A stretch of 64,000 nt of DNA from Prescottella agglutinans. GTDB lineage: Bacteria > Actinomycetota > Actinomycetes > Mycobacteriales > Mycobacteriaceae. The stretch is from NCBI RefSeq assembly GCF_004011865.1, contig NZ_RKLP01000016.1, positions 1-64,000 of the forward strand. The letters are read 5' to 3'. The translations under genes were made by a program, and so were the position numbers. The notes under the pieces are model-generated. The model had not been told where the DNA came from, did not search any database, and saw only the letters and a program-made list of their open reading frames with translations. Below, in pieces: positions 1 to 7,862 of the stretch (the first letter of the stretch is position 1; the number at the start of each line of letters is the position of its first letter).

Positions 1-231
1 CCCTACAGGATGTTTCACACTCGGATTACCAGGCGCTCCCCGTACAACCTCGTTTTCCCTCGCTGACCTGTGAAGATCGCGTCCGGGTCGGTGTCCGTGT
101 CGCTCTGACCTGGAATAAGTTACGCGAACCGTTCGAAGAATGCCAAATCGCCTGGTCAAACCGCCTGAAGGGGTTGATTCGGGCGCAGATTCGGTGCATC
201 CGGGTCCCCGACGCCCCCCGGAGTGCGGCTT
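1..231. other. Left-edge stretch without a recognised gene
   Basis: I see no convincing coding frame, RNA gene or strong hairpin in this stretch. It lies downstream of the minus-strand gene that ends at 232 and may hold the 5' region of a gene outside the window. Confidence 0.4.
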
Positions 232-720
232 CTAGGGCATCTCGATGGTCTCCGCACGTGCGATCTCCCCGATCGCGGCCTTCAGATACCCGTACGGTGC
301 CGCGTCCGCCGCGGACAAGAGTTCGGCCATCACCAGTACTGCGCTCCGGAGGTAGTCGGCCTGGCCGATCCGCTGGGCGTCGTCACTCATCTCCGTCAGC
401 CCCAGTGCCCCGGTGAGGACGGCGGCGAGCGCGGAGACGTCGAGACCGGGCAGCCACACGAGAGCCGCGCCGGCGACCCTCGTCAACGCGCCCTGGATGT
501 CTTCGCCGGAGAAGCCGTCGGGATGGAGGTCCTCGAGCAGCGCCCGCACGACACCTGCGTGCACCAGGGTCACCTGTTCGAACGGCAGGACCGTCAGTTT
601 CCCGATCGCCTCGGCGAACGGTTCAGCCGAGGCGGCGCGCGCCGCGTCGATCGCGGCGTCGGTCACGACCGCGATCTCACGCGGGATCGTCGGCCACTCG
701 GCCGGCCAGTTGCTGCTCAT
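232..720 (-). CDS. Hypothetical protein, 162 aa
   Basis: I do not recognise this protein. It is an alanine-rich, mostly helical acidic protein without a signal peptide or membrane segment. I chose the ATG at 718-720 (MSSNWPAEWP), because the in-frame extension to 975 is arginine-rich and runs antisense through the next gene. It lies just downstream of a small membrane-protein gene on the same strand (5-nt gap), so the two are probably co-transcribed. Codon use fits the neighbours. Function unknown. Confidence 0.6.
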   Translation of the reverse strand: MSSNWPAEWPTIPREIAVVTDAAIDAARAASAEPFAEAIGKLTVLPFEQVTLVHAGVVRALLEDLHPDGFSGEDIQGALTRVAGAALVWLPGLDVSALAAVLTGALGLTEMSDDAQRIGQADYLRSAVLVMAELLSAADAAPYGYLKAAIGEIARAETIEMP

Positions 721-725
721 CGGCG

Positions 726-908
726 TCACACCGCCGCGCTCAGCGCGACCGACAGCGGCACAGCCGTCAGACACAGGACTGCCGCGACCAGCAGACCGAT
801 CACCAGGCGCTTGTCCCACTTCCCTCGCGCACCACTCGCTGCCAGAACGAACAGTACGAATCCGATGCAGACGGAGATGATCGTGACGAGGACCGGTGTG
901 GAGAGCAT
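726..908 (-). CDS. Small membrane protein, 60 aa
   Basis: A 60-residue protein with two predicted membrane segments (about residues 4-26 and 36-58) separated by a short basic loop (GARGKWDKR), which suggests the loop is cytoplasmic. No family was recognised. It sits between the FAD/Fe-S dehydrogenase gene (14-nt gap) and the 162-aa hypothetical gene, all on the minus strand, so it may be the middle gene of a three-gene transcript. Role unknown. Confidence 0.55.
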   Translation of the reverse strand: MLSTPVLVTIISVCIGFVLFVLAASGARGKWDKRLVIGLLVAAVLCLTAVPLSVALSAAV

Positions 909-922
909 GGCTGGATTGTGCC

Positions 923-3730
923 TCAGCCCTGTTTGCCCTGATCGGCCAGGAGTTCGGCCAGGTGAACGCCCTCACTTCGAGTCAGGTCGGTGATCTGCGT
1001 CCGACACGAGTAACCGTCCGCCAGGACGACGGCATCAGGGCCCGTCCGAGCGACGGCCGGCAGAAGTTGGTGCTCGGCGATCGCGACGGACACGTCGTAG
1101 TGCCCCTTCTCCACACCGAAGTTTCCCGCAAGCCCGCAGCACCCGCCCAGCCGCTCAACCTGTGCACCCGCCCGATGCAGCAGGGCCTCGTCCGCTCCCC
1201 AACCCATCACCGCGTGGTGATGACAGTGCGGCTGCGCCACGACGGTGATGCCCGACAGGTCCGGCGGCTCCCAGCCGTCACGGTCGACGAGCAGTTCGGC
1301 GAGGGTCCGGGTGGACCCGGCGACGGCGTGAGCCTCGGGAGTGCCGAGCAGGTCGACAGCGTCCGAGCGCAGCACCGCCGTGCACGACGGCTCCATCCCG
1401 ACGATCGGCACTCCTTCTTCCGCGAGTGCCGTCACGGTGCGCCCGAGGATGCGGCGGGCGGCGTCGAGCTGACCCGTGCTGATCCACGTCAGACCGCAAC
1501 ACTGCCGCTTCGGGGTGAGGCGCGGGCGGAATCCGGCGTCCTCCAGCACTCGGACGGTCGCGATGCCCACCTCGGGCGTGAAGTGGTCGGTGAAGGTGTC
1601 GACGAACAGCACGACCGGGTCGCCGGTCGCGCGGCGCTGGGCGGCCGTCGACGCGAACCAGCGTCGGAAGGAGGTCGGCGCGAACTGCGGGACGTGGCGT
1701 CGTCGATCCGCGCCCCCGAGCGTGAGCGCGGCCGGCGCGACACCCGGAATCCGCGTCACGGCGTTGGTCAGGCGCGGGGCCCGTCCGGCGAGCGCCGCCC
1801 AGCGCGGCAGCCACCCGAGTGAATAGTGCGAGACCGGGCGCAGCCGCTTCCGGTAACTCTGGTGCAGGACCTCCGACTTGTAGGAGGCCATGTCGACACC
1901 GGTGGGACAGTCGGACGCGCAGCCCTTGCACGACAGACACAGGTCGAGGGCGTCGTGCACCTCCGGCGAACGCCAGCCCTGGTTCACGAGGCTGCCGTTC
2001 ACCATCTCCTGCAGGACACGGGCCCTTCCACGCGTCGAGTCCTTCTCCTCCCGCGTCGCCATATAGGAGGGACACATGACGCCGCCGGCACCGGTGGTGT
2101 CGGCACGGCACTTGCCAACTCCCGTGCAGCGGTGCACGGCCTGGGCGAAGTCGCCGTCGTCGTCGCGGTAGCCGAGCGCGAGGTCCCGGCGCAGCGGCGA
2201 CGTCTGCGGGACGCGCAGGTCGGCGTCCACCGGCCGCGGGTCGACGAGGACCCCGGGGTTGAGGACGTCGTCGGGGTCGAAGACGTGCTTGACGGCGCCG
2301 AACAGGCGCAGCGCGTCGGGCGAGTACATGAGCGGCAGCAGTTCGCTGCGGGCGCGGCCGTCGCCGTGCTCGCCGGACAGCGACCCGTCGTAGCGCGCGA
2401 CGAGTTCCGCGGCGGAGGTGAGGAAGCGTCGGAAGACGGCGGTGCCGTCGGGCCGGTCCATCGGCAGATCCAGGCGGATGTGCAGGCAGCCGTCCGCGAA
2501 GTGGCCGTACGGCAGGCCGGTGATGCCGAAGTCGGTGAGCAGGGCGTCGAAGTCGCGCAGGTAGGGGCCCATCCGGTCCGGCGGGACCGCGGCGTCCTCC
2601 CAACCCGCGTAGGCGGGCTTGCCGGCAGGACTGCGGCCGGCGAGACCGGCGCCATCCTCGCGGATCCGCCACAGCGCCGCGGCCCGCGCCTGGTCGTCGA
2701 CGACGAGGGCATCGATCGCCCCGCATCCCCGCGCCAGGGCCTGTGCCCACTCGAGCACCTCGGCGCGCTCGTCCCCCGCGATCTCCACGAACAGCCACGC
2801 CGCACCCCGCGGCAGCGGCGGCACCGCCTGGGGCCCGCGACGGTCGCGGACGACGTCGACCAGGCGCGAATCGATGCCCTCGCACGCGGTGGGGCGGAAG
2901 CCGAGGACCGCCTTGGCGTCGTCTCCGGCGGACGCGATGTCGTCGTAGCCCAGCGCGACCAGCACGCGGTGCGCCGGATCCCGCACCAGGTTCACGGTGG
3001 CCTGCGTGACGATCCCGAGCGTGCCCTCGCTGCCGACGAGGAACTTCACGACGTCGAAGCCGTTCTCCGGGAGCAGGTGCTCGAGCGCGTACCCCGACGC
3101 CTGCCGGCCGAAGCGGCCGAACTCCGTTCGGATCGTGGCCAATCCGGCGTGGGTGACGTCGCGGAGCCGGTCCAGGATCGGGGCGTCGGCCGCAGTAGGC
3201 AGCGACAGCGCCTCCCCCGTTCCGGTCAGAAGTTCGAGACCCACGACGTTGTCCGACGTCCGCCCGTAGCCGAGAGTCCTTGCCCCGCAGGCATTGTTGC
3301 CGATCATCCCGCCGACGGTGCAGCGGTTGTGCGTCGACGGGTCGGGACCGAACCGCAGGCCGTGCGGCGCCGCCGCACCCTGCAGTGCCGCCTGCACCGC
3401 GCCGGGTTCGACGACGGCGGTTCCCGAGTCGGGGTCGACCGCGAGCACTCGGCCCAGGTGACGGCTGAAATCGAGAACCACCCCCGGGCCGACCGCGTTG
3501 CCCGCGACCGATGTCCCGGCGCCGCGCGCCGTGAGCGGAACCCCCTCGGCGCGGCACACGTCGAGCACCGTCGCGACCTCGTCGACCGCGCGCGGGAACA
3601 CCACCGTCGTGGGCGGCACCCGGTACAGCGACGCGTCCGACGAATACATCGCCCGGGTGGTGCCGTCGTCGCGGACGTCCCGCACCCCCGCGCGGCGCAG
3701 CGCGTCGGAGATCGGCGTCCAATCCGGCAT
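923..3730 (-). CDS. FAD-linked and Fe-S D-2-hydroxyacid dehydrogenase (YdiJ/Dld-like)
   Basis: A 935-aa cytoplasmic or membrane-associated flavoprotein predicted to oxidise a D-2-hydroxyacid such as D-lactate or D-2-hydroxyglutarate and pass electrons through Fe-S centres. The N-terminal third is a PCMH-type FAD-binding domain (ARGAGTSVAGNAVG near residue 70, GNNACGARTLGYGRTSDNV near 150). An FAD-oxidase C-terminal domain with the GEHGDGRARS motif follows. Next comes a cysteine-rich ferredoxin-like segment (CTGVGKC, then CLSCKGCASDCPTG), and finally a CCG-type heterodisulfide-reductase-like region (CCGLTW, CCGLAGNFG). The length and domain order match the YdiJ family rather than the shorter GlcD proteins. 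The substrate cannot be read from sequence. It stands alone apart from the two small downstream genes. Confidence 0.88.
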   Translation of the reverse strand: MPDWTPISDALRRAGVRDVRDDGTTRAMYSSDASLYRVPPTTVVFPRAVDEVATVLDVCRAEGVPLTARGAGTSVAGNAVGPGVVLDFSRHLGRVLAVDPDSGTAVVEPGAVQAALQGAAAPHGLRFGPDPSTHNRCTVGGMIGNNACGARTLGYGRTSDNVVGLELLTGTGEALSLPTAADAPILDRLRDVTHAGLATIRTEFGRFGRQASGYALEHLLPENGFDVVKFLVGSEGTLGIVTQATVNLVRDPAHRVLVALGYDDIASAGDDAKAVLGFRPTACEGIDSRLVDVVRDRRGPQAVPPLPRGAAWLFVEIAGDERAEVLEWAQALARGCGAIDALVVDDQARAAALWRIREDGAGLAGRSPAGKPAYAGWEDAAVPPDRMGPYLRDFDALLTDFGITGLPYGHFADGCLHIRLDLPMDRPDGTAVFRRFLTSAAELVARYDGSLSGEHGDGRARSELLPLMYSPDALRLFGAVKHVFDPDDVLNPGVLVDPRPVDADLRVPQTSPLRRDLALGYRDDDGDFAQAVHRCTGVGKCRADTTGAGGVMCPSYMATREEKDSTRGRARVLQEMVNGSLVNQGWRSPEVHDALDLCLSCKGCASDCPTGVDMASYKSEVLHQSYRKRLRPVSHYSLGWLPRWAALAGRAPRLTNAVTRIPGVAPAALTLGGADRRRHVPQFAPTSFRRWFASTAAQRRATGDPVVLFVDTFTDHFTPEVGIATVRVLEDAGFRPRLTPKRQCCGLTWISTGQLDAARRILGRTVTALAEEGVPIVGMEPSCTAVLRSDAVDLLGTPEAHAVAGSTRTLAELLVDRDGWEPPDLSGITVVAQPHCHHHAVMGWGADEALLHRAGAQVERLGGCCGLAGNFGVEKGHYDVSVAIAEHQLLPAVARTGPDAVVLADGYSCRTQITDLTRSEGVHLAELLADQGKQG

Positions 3731-3752
3731 ATGAGCAGCCTAGTGCCGGGTG

Positions 3753-4826
3753 TCACGGCATGGTGCGCACGTCCAGAACCCACCCTTCGTCGCCGACCGG
3801 CGCGAATCCGAGCTCCGCGAGCCGCCGCTGGTCGAACGGCGTCTCGATGCGCACAGCACCGAGGTCGGCGAGCGTGTGGGTGATCGACCACATCAATTCT
3901 CCCGCCACTCGGTCCGGGCAGCCCTGCACGAGCTCGAGGACGTCGACCCGCGCGACATCGGTACCGATCCATCTCGCGGCCGCGTGCCCGACGTACGGTC
4001 GGCCCTCGCGGTTGTTCTCGTACGCCTGCAGCCAAGCGGCGAGCACCCCGTCGTCCTTCGCGGCCCGCGCTCGGCGGATGTCCAGACCTTCGGTGGCCAG
4101 CCAGACACCCGACCTGTCGTGCAGCGGGACTCCATCGATCGCGTAGTCGCGGTTCGGCGTCCGGCCCGGCTGCGGTGCGGAGATGTGCAGTACGCCGTCG
4201 ACCCGCCGGCGTGTGCCGCGCACGATCAGGCCCGTGTCCAGCTCCTCCATCCAATCCATCAGGATCGTCCCCACCACCGCCGCGGGGTTGTGCAGAGGTG
4301 GTCCCCGAAAGTCGCTCTCCGACATGGGCAGCCGGAACGTCATCGCAAAGACGTTGGGGTTCTCCGCCCAGTGGAAGTAGACACGGACCCGATCGCCGTC
4401 GAGATCCAGACGCACCGGCCGGAATCGGCTCGTCACCGCCCCGCGCATCCGAAAGGCACGGCATGCACGGGCGAAGGTCTCGCGGGCGACATCGCCGAGA
4501 CCATCGGGCGAATCGCCGCCGACCTCGATGCGCCACCCGCCGTCGGCCTCGGTGCGCGGATCTCGGATGGATTCCGTGTCGGCGAACGGCCCCGACTCCG
4601 CGAGCCGGCGGATCAGCTCGGTGTCGGACGGATCGGGCTCGAGTTTACGAGGTTCGATCCGACCGGCCCACAACCTGTCCCACTGCATGTTGTCCGGCGC
4701 CAGCACGGGCGCGCCCTCACCGTCGAGAAAGACGGCGTAGATCGACTGCAGCGGGATCTTCGTCCTCGGCGGAGATTCCCGAACCACGAGCTCGTAGGCC
4801 CAGTCGCCCCACGCCGTGCCCAGCAC
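3753..4826 (-). CDS. Hypothetical protein, 357 aa
   Basis: I do not recognise this protein as a named family. It is soluble, with no signal peptide or membrane segment. It reads as two parts: an N-terminal region rich in Trp and acidic residues, and a C-terminal region (VARVDVLELVQGCPDRVAGELMWSITHTLADLGAVRIETPFDQ is spread over its last 80 residues) whose alternation resembles an acyltransferase-like alpha/beta fold; that is only a guess. The start is a GTG at 4824-4826. The gene begins 9 nt after the stop of the 124-aa gene upstream, so the two probably form an operon. Confidence 0.65.
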   Translation of the reverse strand: MLGTAWGDWAYELVVRESPPRTKIPLQSIYAVFLDGEGAPVLAPDNMQWDRLWAGRIEPRKLEPDPSDTELIRRLAESGPFADTESIRDPRTEADGGWRIEVGGDSPDGLGDVARETFARACRAFRMRGAVTSRFRPVRLDLDGDRVRVYFHWAENPNVFAMTFRLPMSESDFRGPPLHNPAAVVGTILMDWMEELDTGLIVRGTRRRVDGVLHISAPQPGRTPNRDYAIDGVPLHDRSGVWLATEGLDIRRARAAKDDGVLAAWLQAYENNREGRPYVGHAAARWIGTDVARVDVLELVQGCPDRVAGELMWSITHTLADLGAVRIETPFDQRRLAELGFAPVGDEGWVLDVRTMP

Positions 4827-4835
4827 TGCGCGGGC

Positions 4836-5210
4836 TCATCCCTCGCTCTCGTTCACGCTCAAGGGAATTCGTTCCCCCTTCGCATCACCGAGCGTGGCGC
4901 ACGAACCGGGATACCCCTGCACGTGAATCCGGACGACGACGGGATCGGCGCCGGCCGCGAACGAGCCGAGGTCGTCGACCTCCTGGTAGCTCGCACCGGC
5001 CCACACCTTCACCTCGGGCAGGCTGATCGCGTGACCGTCGACCTCGGTGCGGCCGGGGTACCGACCACAATGCAGATGCCCACGACGGGACCGATGTTCG
5101 AGAACCTCGCGGCAGGTTGCGAGTTGCGACGCGAAACGGATTCGGACGGATCTTTCGATGTCGGCGACGGAGAGCATCCGCCGCTGCGGCTCAGAGGCCG
5201 GCCTGGACAT
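4836..5210 (-). CDS. Hypothetical protein, 124 aa
   Basis: A small protein without recognised domains. It starts at ATG 5208-5210 with only a weak purine-rich stretch upstream. It contains two cysteines (LATCREV and GSCATLG) plus a central HLHCGRYPG segment that could bind a metal, which is inference. It is followed after 9 nt by the 357-aa hypothetical gene, so the two are likely co-transcribed. Function unknown. Confidence 0.5.
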   Translation of the reverse strand: MSRPASEPQRRMLSVADIERSVRIRFASQLATCREVLEHRSRRGHLHCGRYPGRTEVDGHAISLPEVKVWAGASYQEVDDLGSFAAGADPVVVRIHVQGYPGSCATLGDAKGERIPLSVNESEG

Positions 5211-5274
5211 TCTTTCGACGTGTCGAAGTGTTCACGACGGCCACCGTACGCGTGAAACACGCCGTGCGCCAGCA

Positions 5275-6042
5275 CTACCGCATCGTCAGCACCACCGCGC
5301 CGTCGTCGGTGATCGCAACGGTGTGCTCGCTGTGCGCCGCGCGGGCACCCGACACGGTCCGCAGGGTCCAGCCGTCCGCGTCGTGGCGGTACTCGTCGGA
5401 ACCGTCGGCGATGAGCATCGGTTCGATCGCCAGGACGAGACCGGGGCGCAGTCGCATCCCCCGACCGGCGCGGGCCTCGTTGGGCACGTCCGGAGCCTCG
5501 TGCATCACGCGGCCGATGCCGTGACCACCGTGATCGGCCAGCAGACCGTAACCGAGACCACGGACGTAGGCACCGATCGCGGCACCGATGTCGCCCAGCC
5601 GGTTTCCCGGCCGGGCCGCGGCGATCCCAAGGCGAAGGGCCTCGTCCGCGGCGGCAACGAGGGCCTCGTCGACGGGATCCGCGGCGCCGACGACGAAGCT
5701 GATCGCCGAGTCGCCGCACCAACCGTCCAGCTTCGCGCCGCCGTCGATGCTCACCAGGTCGCCGTCACGCAGTCGATAGTCCGACGGAATGCCATGTACG
5801 ACAGCGTCGTTCACGGATACGCAGACGACACCCGGAAACGGGGTCGGGGCCCAGTCCGGCCGGTAGTTCAGGAACAGCGGCTCCGCGCCGGCGTCGGATA
5901 TGACGCGGGCGGCAACGGCGTCGAGCTCGCGAAGGCTCACCCCCACCTGCGCGTGGTCACGCGCGGCCGCGAGGGCGTCGGCGACGACGCGGCCCGCCGC
6001 CCGCATGCCCTGGATCTCCGATTCGGTCTTGAGTTCGACCAC
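5275..6042 (-). CDS. map: Type I methionine aminopeptidase
   Basis: A 255-aa cytosolic metallo-aminopeptidase that removes the initiator methionine from nascent proteins. The pita-bread fold residues are visible: substrate His83 (VVHGIP) and metal ligands Asp100 (SIDGG), Asp111 (CGDSA), His174 (GGHGIG), Glu207 (AIEPM) and Glu239 (SEHT). It lacks the N-terminal zinc-finger or SH3-binding extension of some actinobacterial paralogues, so it is a short-form enzyme. The start is a GTG at 6040-6042 preceded by a strong GGAGGT. It is divergent from an XRE regulator with 47 nt between the starts, which suggests regulation by that protein. Another map gene may exist elsewhere in the genome. Confidence 0.93.
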   Translation of the reverse strand: MVELKTESEIQGMRAAGRVVADALAAARDHAQVGVSLRELDAVAARVISDAGAEPLFLNYRPDWAPTPFPGVVCVSVNDAVVHGIPSDYRLRDGDLVSIDGGAKLDGWCGDSAISFVVGAADPVDEALVAAADEALRLGIAAARPGNRLGDIGAAIGAYVRGLGYGLLADHGGHGIGRVMHEAPDVPNEARAGRGMRLRPGLVLAIEPMLIADGSDEYRHDADGWTLRTVSGARAAHSEHTVAITDDGAVVLTMR

Positions 6043-6063
6043 TGCACACCTCCGGTTCGAATA

Positions 6064-6083
6064 ACTATACCGGTATTACTATA
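6064..6083. promoter_or_regulatory. Palindrome and direct repeats in the map/XRE divergent promoter
   Basis: The 47-bp gap between the map and XRE starts contains a perfect 10-bp palindrome, ATACCGGTAT (6067-6076), flanked by ACTATA direct repeats at 6064-6069 and 6078-6083. The AT-rich character stands out in this GC-rich DNA and could supply -10 elements on both strands. I propose it as the XRE autoregulatory operator; no binding data exist. Confidence 0.45.
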
Positions 6084-6089
6084 GGCATC

Positions 6090-6371
6090 ATGGTGCGCGT
6101 GCCGTTGACGGCGGAGGAACTCGAACGTGGGCAGCGGCTCGGTGAGCTGCTGCGATCCGCGCGGGGCGAGACGAGCATGGTGCAGGTCGCGCACGACGCG
6201 GGGATCTCCGTGGAGACGCTCCGCAAGATCGAGACCGGGCGCATCGCGACGCCGGCGTTCTTCACGATCGCCGCCGTCGCGCGCGTCCTCGACATCTCCC
6301 TCGACCGCATCGCGGCGACACTGGACACCGCACTGGTCGATCCGGACCAGGAGCCTCGGCGCGCGTCCTGA
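6090..6371 (+). CDS. XRE-family HTH transcriptional regulator, 93 aa
   Basis: A small single-domain Cro/C1-type DNA-binding protein. The HTH spans about residues 14-68 (MVQVAHDAGISVETLRKIETGR, with A-G-I-S in the turn). The tail of about 20 residues is polar. There is no second effector domain, so it is probably an autoregulator or a local repressor. It lies head to head with map, with a palindromic element between. A stand-alone XRE protein can be the antitoxin of a toxin-antitoxin pair, but no toxin gene follows on the same strand, so I call it a regulator. Confidence 0.8.
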   Translation: MVRVPLTAEELERGQRLGELLRSARGETSMVQVAHDAGISVETLRKIETGRIATPAFFTIAAVARVLDISLDRIAATLDTALVDPDQEPRRAS

Positions 6372-6398
6372 CCGGATCGCTTGCGACCCGCCACCGCC

Positions 6399-6830
6399 TT
6401 AGAGTTCGGCGAGCACCACGGCGGGCACCGTCGACAGCGGCGGGACCGGGTCCAGCGCGCGCAGGTCCTCGTCCTCGCTCACCTCACCCCAGAAATCGTC
6501 CGCTTCCACGTCGAGGCCGAGCACGATCCAGGGTCCACCGGAGCGCAGGAACGCGTACGAGACCATCGCGCGCTCCGGGGCCGGCGTCTCGAACAGCCGA
6601 TCGCCGACCGGATACCCCTGCTGCTCACCGATCAGCGTCAGCGTCGACGGATCGACTCCCGACCCGGCCAGCAGGGATTCGACCGCGTGCTCCAGCAACC
6701 GCGCGGCCGCTCCCTCGTCGTCCGTCGACCACCCCCGGTAGTCGGGGTGTCGCACGCAGCAGAGGACGTGCGAGGCCTCCGTCCCGGACCGTCTCCGGTA
6801 CAGCCGCAGAACAGGAAATCCACCGCTCAT
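6399..6830 (-). CDS. Hypothetical protein, 143 aa
   Basis: A soluble acidic protein with no recognised family. Features include a CCVRHPDY segment near residue 24 and an acidic C-terminal half (DVEADDFWGEVSEDEDL). It overlaps the ArsR gene upstream by 4 nt (ATGA at 6827-6830), so it is translationally coupled as the third gene of the SRPBCC-ArsR operon. A tie to that stress or effector response is inference only. Confidence 0.65.
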   Translation of the reverse strand: MSGGFPVLRLYRRRSGTEASHVLCCVRHPDYRGWSTDDEGAAARLLEHAVESLLAGSGVDPSTLTLIGEQQGYPVGDRLFETPAPERAMVSYAFLRSGGPWIVLGLDVEADDFWGEVSEDEDLRALDPVPPLSTVPAVVLAEL

Positions 6831-7168
6831 GTCTCAGTCCGGTCCGGCGCCTCGGCGCGCATCCTGATCCGCTCCAGGCGGCGGTCCCAGCCGGCAGCGA
6901 TCCGCTCGAGCGCGGTGGCGGCCTCGTTCAATCGAGCCCCGACCGCGACGAACCGCACCTCGCGACCGTCGCGCTCGGACTCGACCAACCCGACCTCCTG
7001 CAGCACCGCCAGATGCTTCGCGATCGCCTGGCGCGACACGGGAAGCTCCCGCGCGAGCGCCGACGCCGACGCCGGGGACCGCCCGAGCCGGAGCAGGATG
7101 CTCCAGCGGGTGTCGTCGGCCAGGGCCGCGAACACCACGGGCGGAGCGAGGGATTCACCCGACCGCAT
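6827..7168 (-). CDS. ArsR-family transcriptional regulator
   Basis: A 113-aa winged-helix repressor. I chose the ATG at 7166-7168 (MRSGESLAPPVVFAAL); the in-frame extension to 7309 is arginine-rich and lies antisense to the SRPBCC gene. The HTH is clear (ALADDTRWSILLRL, then ASALARELPVSRQAIAKHLAVL), followed by a wing. There is no cysteine metal site near the recognition helix, so this is likely not a metal sensor. It belongs to the group that is usually paired with an AHSA1/SRPBCC protein. Its start overlaps the end of the SRPBCC gene by 14 nt, which indicates coupled translation. Confidence 0.88.
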   Translation of the reverse strand: MRSGESLAPPVVFAALADDTRWSILLRLGRSPASASALARELPVSRQAIAKHLAVLQEVGLVESERDGREVRFVAVGARLNEAATALERIAAGWDRRLERIRMRAEAPDRTET

Positions 7169-7607
7169 CGACCGCCTCCTCCACGTGACTCTTCGCGAGA
7201 GCCATCTCGATCCGCCAGCCCCCGACGTGGTCGTCGTACCGGCTGCGCCGCTCCGCCGCGCTCTCGGGCAGCGACGCGAATCCGCTTTCGGTGACCCGCA
7301 ATACGACACTCGTGGGTGAGGTCTCCTCGATCCGGAACTCCACCAGGGTCGACGCCCCGTCCGGCGCGTCGACGTCGGTGAACCACCGGAAGGCCGCGTA
7401 GCGGGGTTCGTCCAGTTCCACGGTCGCGAACGCGAACGCGCCGTGGTTCGCGTCGTGGACGACGTCCAGGTCGCCGCGCCGCTCGATGCGGTGCGGCACG
7501 ATCTGCTCGTCGTTGATGTACCAGCCGGGCTCGCTCACGAGCTTCCACACTCGCGCGGCCGGGGCGTCGATCACGATCTCCCGCTCGATTCGATCCAAGA
7601 CATCCAT
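7155..7607 (-). CDS. SRPBCC (AHSA1-like) domain protein, 150 aa
   Basis: A START/Bet-v1-like fold protein of the activator-of-Hsp90-ATPase-1 type, with the typical opening (IEREIVIDAPAARVWKLVSEPGWY) and the C-terminal helix GGWRIEMALAKSHVEEA. These proteins bind hydrophobic ligands; the ligand here is unknown. The start is ATG 7605-7607, preceded by a good GGAGGG site; the longer frame to 7676 would start inside the regulatory repeats. It is the first gene of an operon with ArsR and a hypothetical gene, and two matching inverted repeats lie upstream. Confidence 0.85.
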   Translation of the reverse strand: MDVLDRIEREIVIDAPAARVWKLVSEPGWYINDEQIVPHRIERRGDLDVVHDANHGAFAFATVELDEPRYAAFRWFTDVDAPDGASTLVEFRIEETSPTSVVLRVTESGFASLPESAAERRSRYDDHVGGWRIEMALAKSHVEEAVDAVG

Positions 7608-7637
7608 CGGTTCGTCCCTCCGTACGTCGAGAATTAT

Positions 7638-7689
7638 CTGCAACCCCAGGATTGCAGGATGCGGCGGTCGATGCAACCCCCAAGTTGCA
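7638..7689. promoter_or_regulatory. Two matching inverted repeats, likely ArsR operators
   Basis: Two copies of TGCAA-N8-TTGCA lie 33 bp apart, centre to centre: CTGCAA/TTGCAG arms at 7638-7643 and 7652-7657, and TGCAA/TTGCA arms at 7672-7676 and 7685-7689. The spacers are also similar (CCCCAGGA and CCCCCAAG). They sit 31-82 nt upstream of the SRPBCC start, a fitting place for autoregulation by the ArsR protein of the operon. The spacing of about three helical turns would put two dimers on one face. Confidence 0.6.
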
Positions 7690-7862
7690 CTTTGTCGGTG
7701 GTGGCCCGGATCGCCCGATCACCGTGTCCGCTATGTCCGCTCCCGGTTCCGGCACGGCAACTTCTCACAGGTAGAACCCAGCTACCTGCGGTAGTGTCGC
7801 CTCCGGCCAACCGACGGCTGCGCGGCGCCACGCCCCACCGTCCAGCGACGGAAGGGGGACGC

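Noticed and set aside
6090-6371. The XRE protein as an antitoxin of a toxin-antitoxin module
   Set aside because: No candidate toxin gene follows on the same strand; the partner across the promoter is a methionine aminopeptidase.
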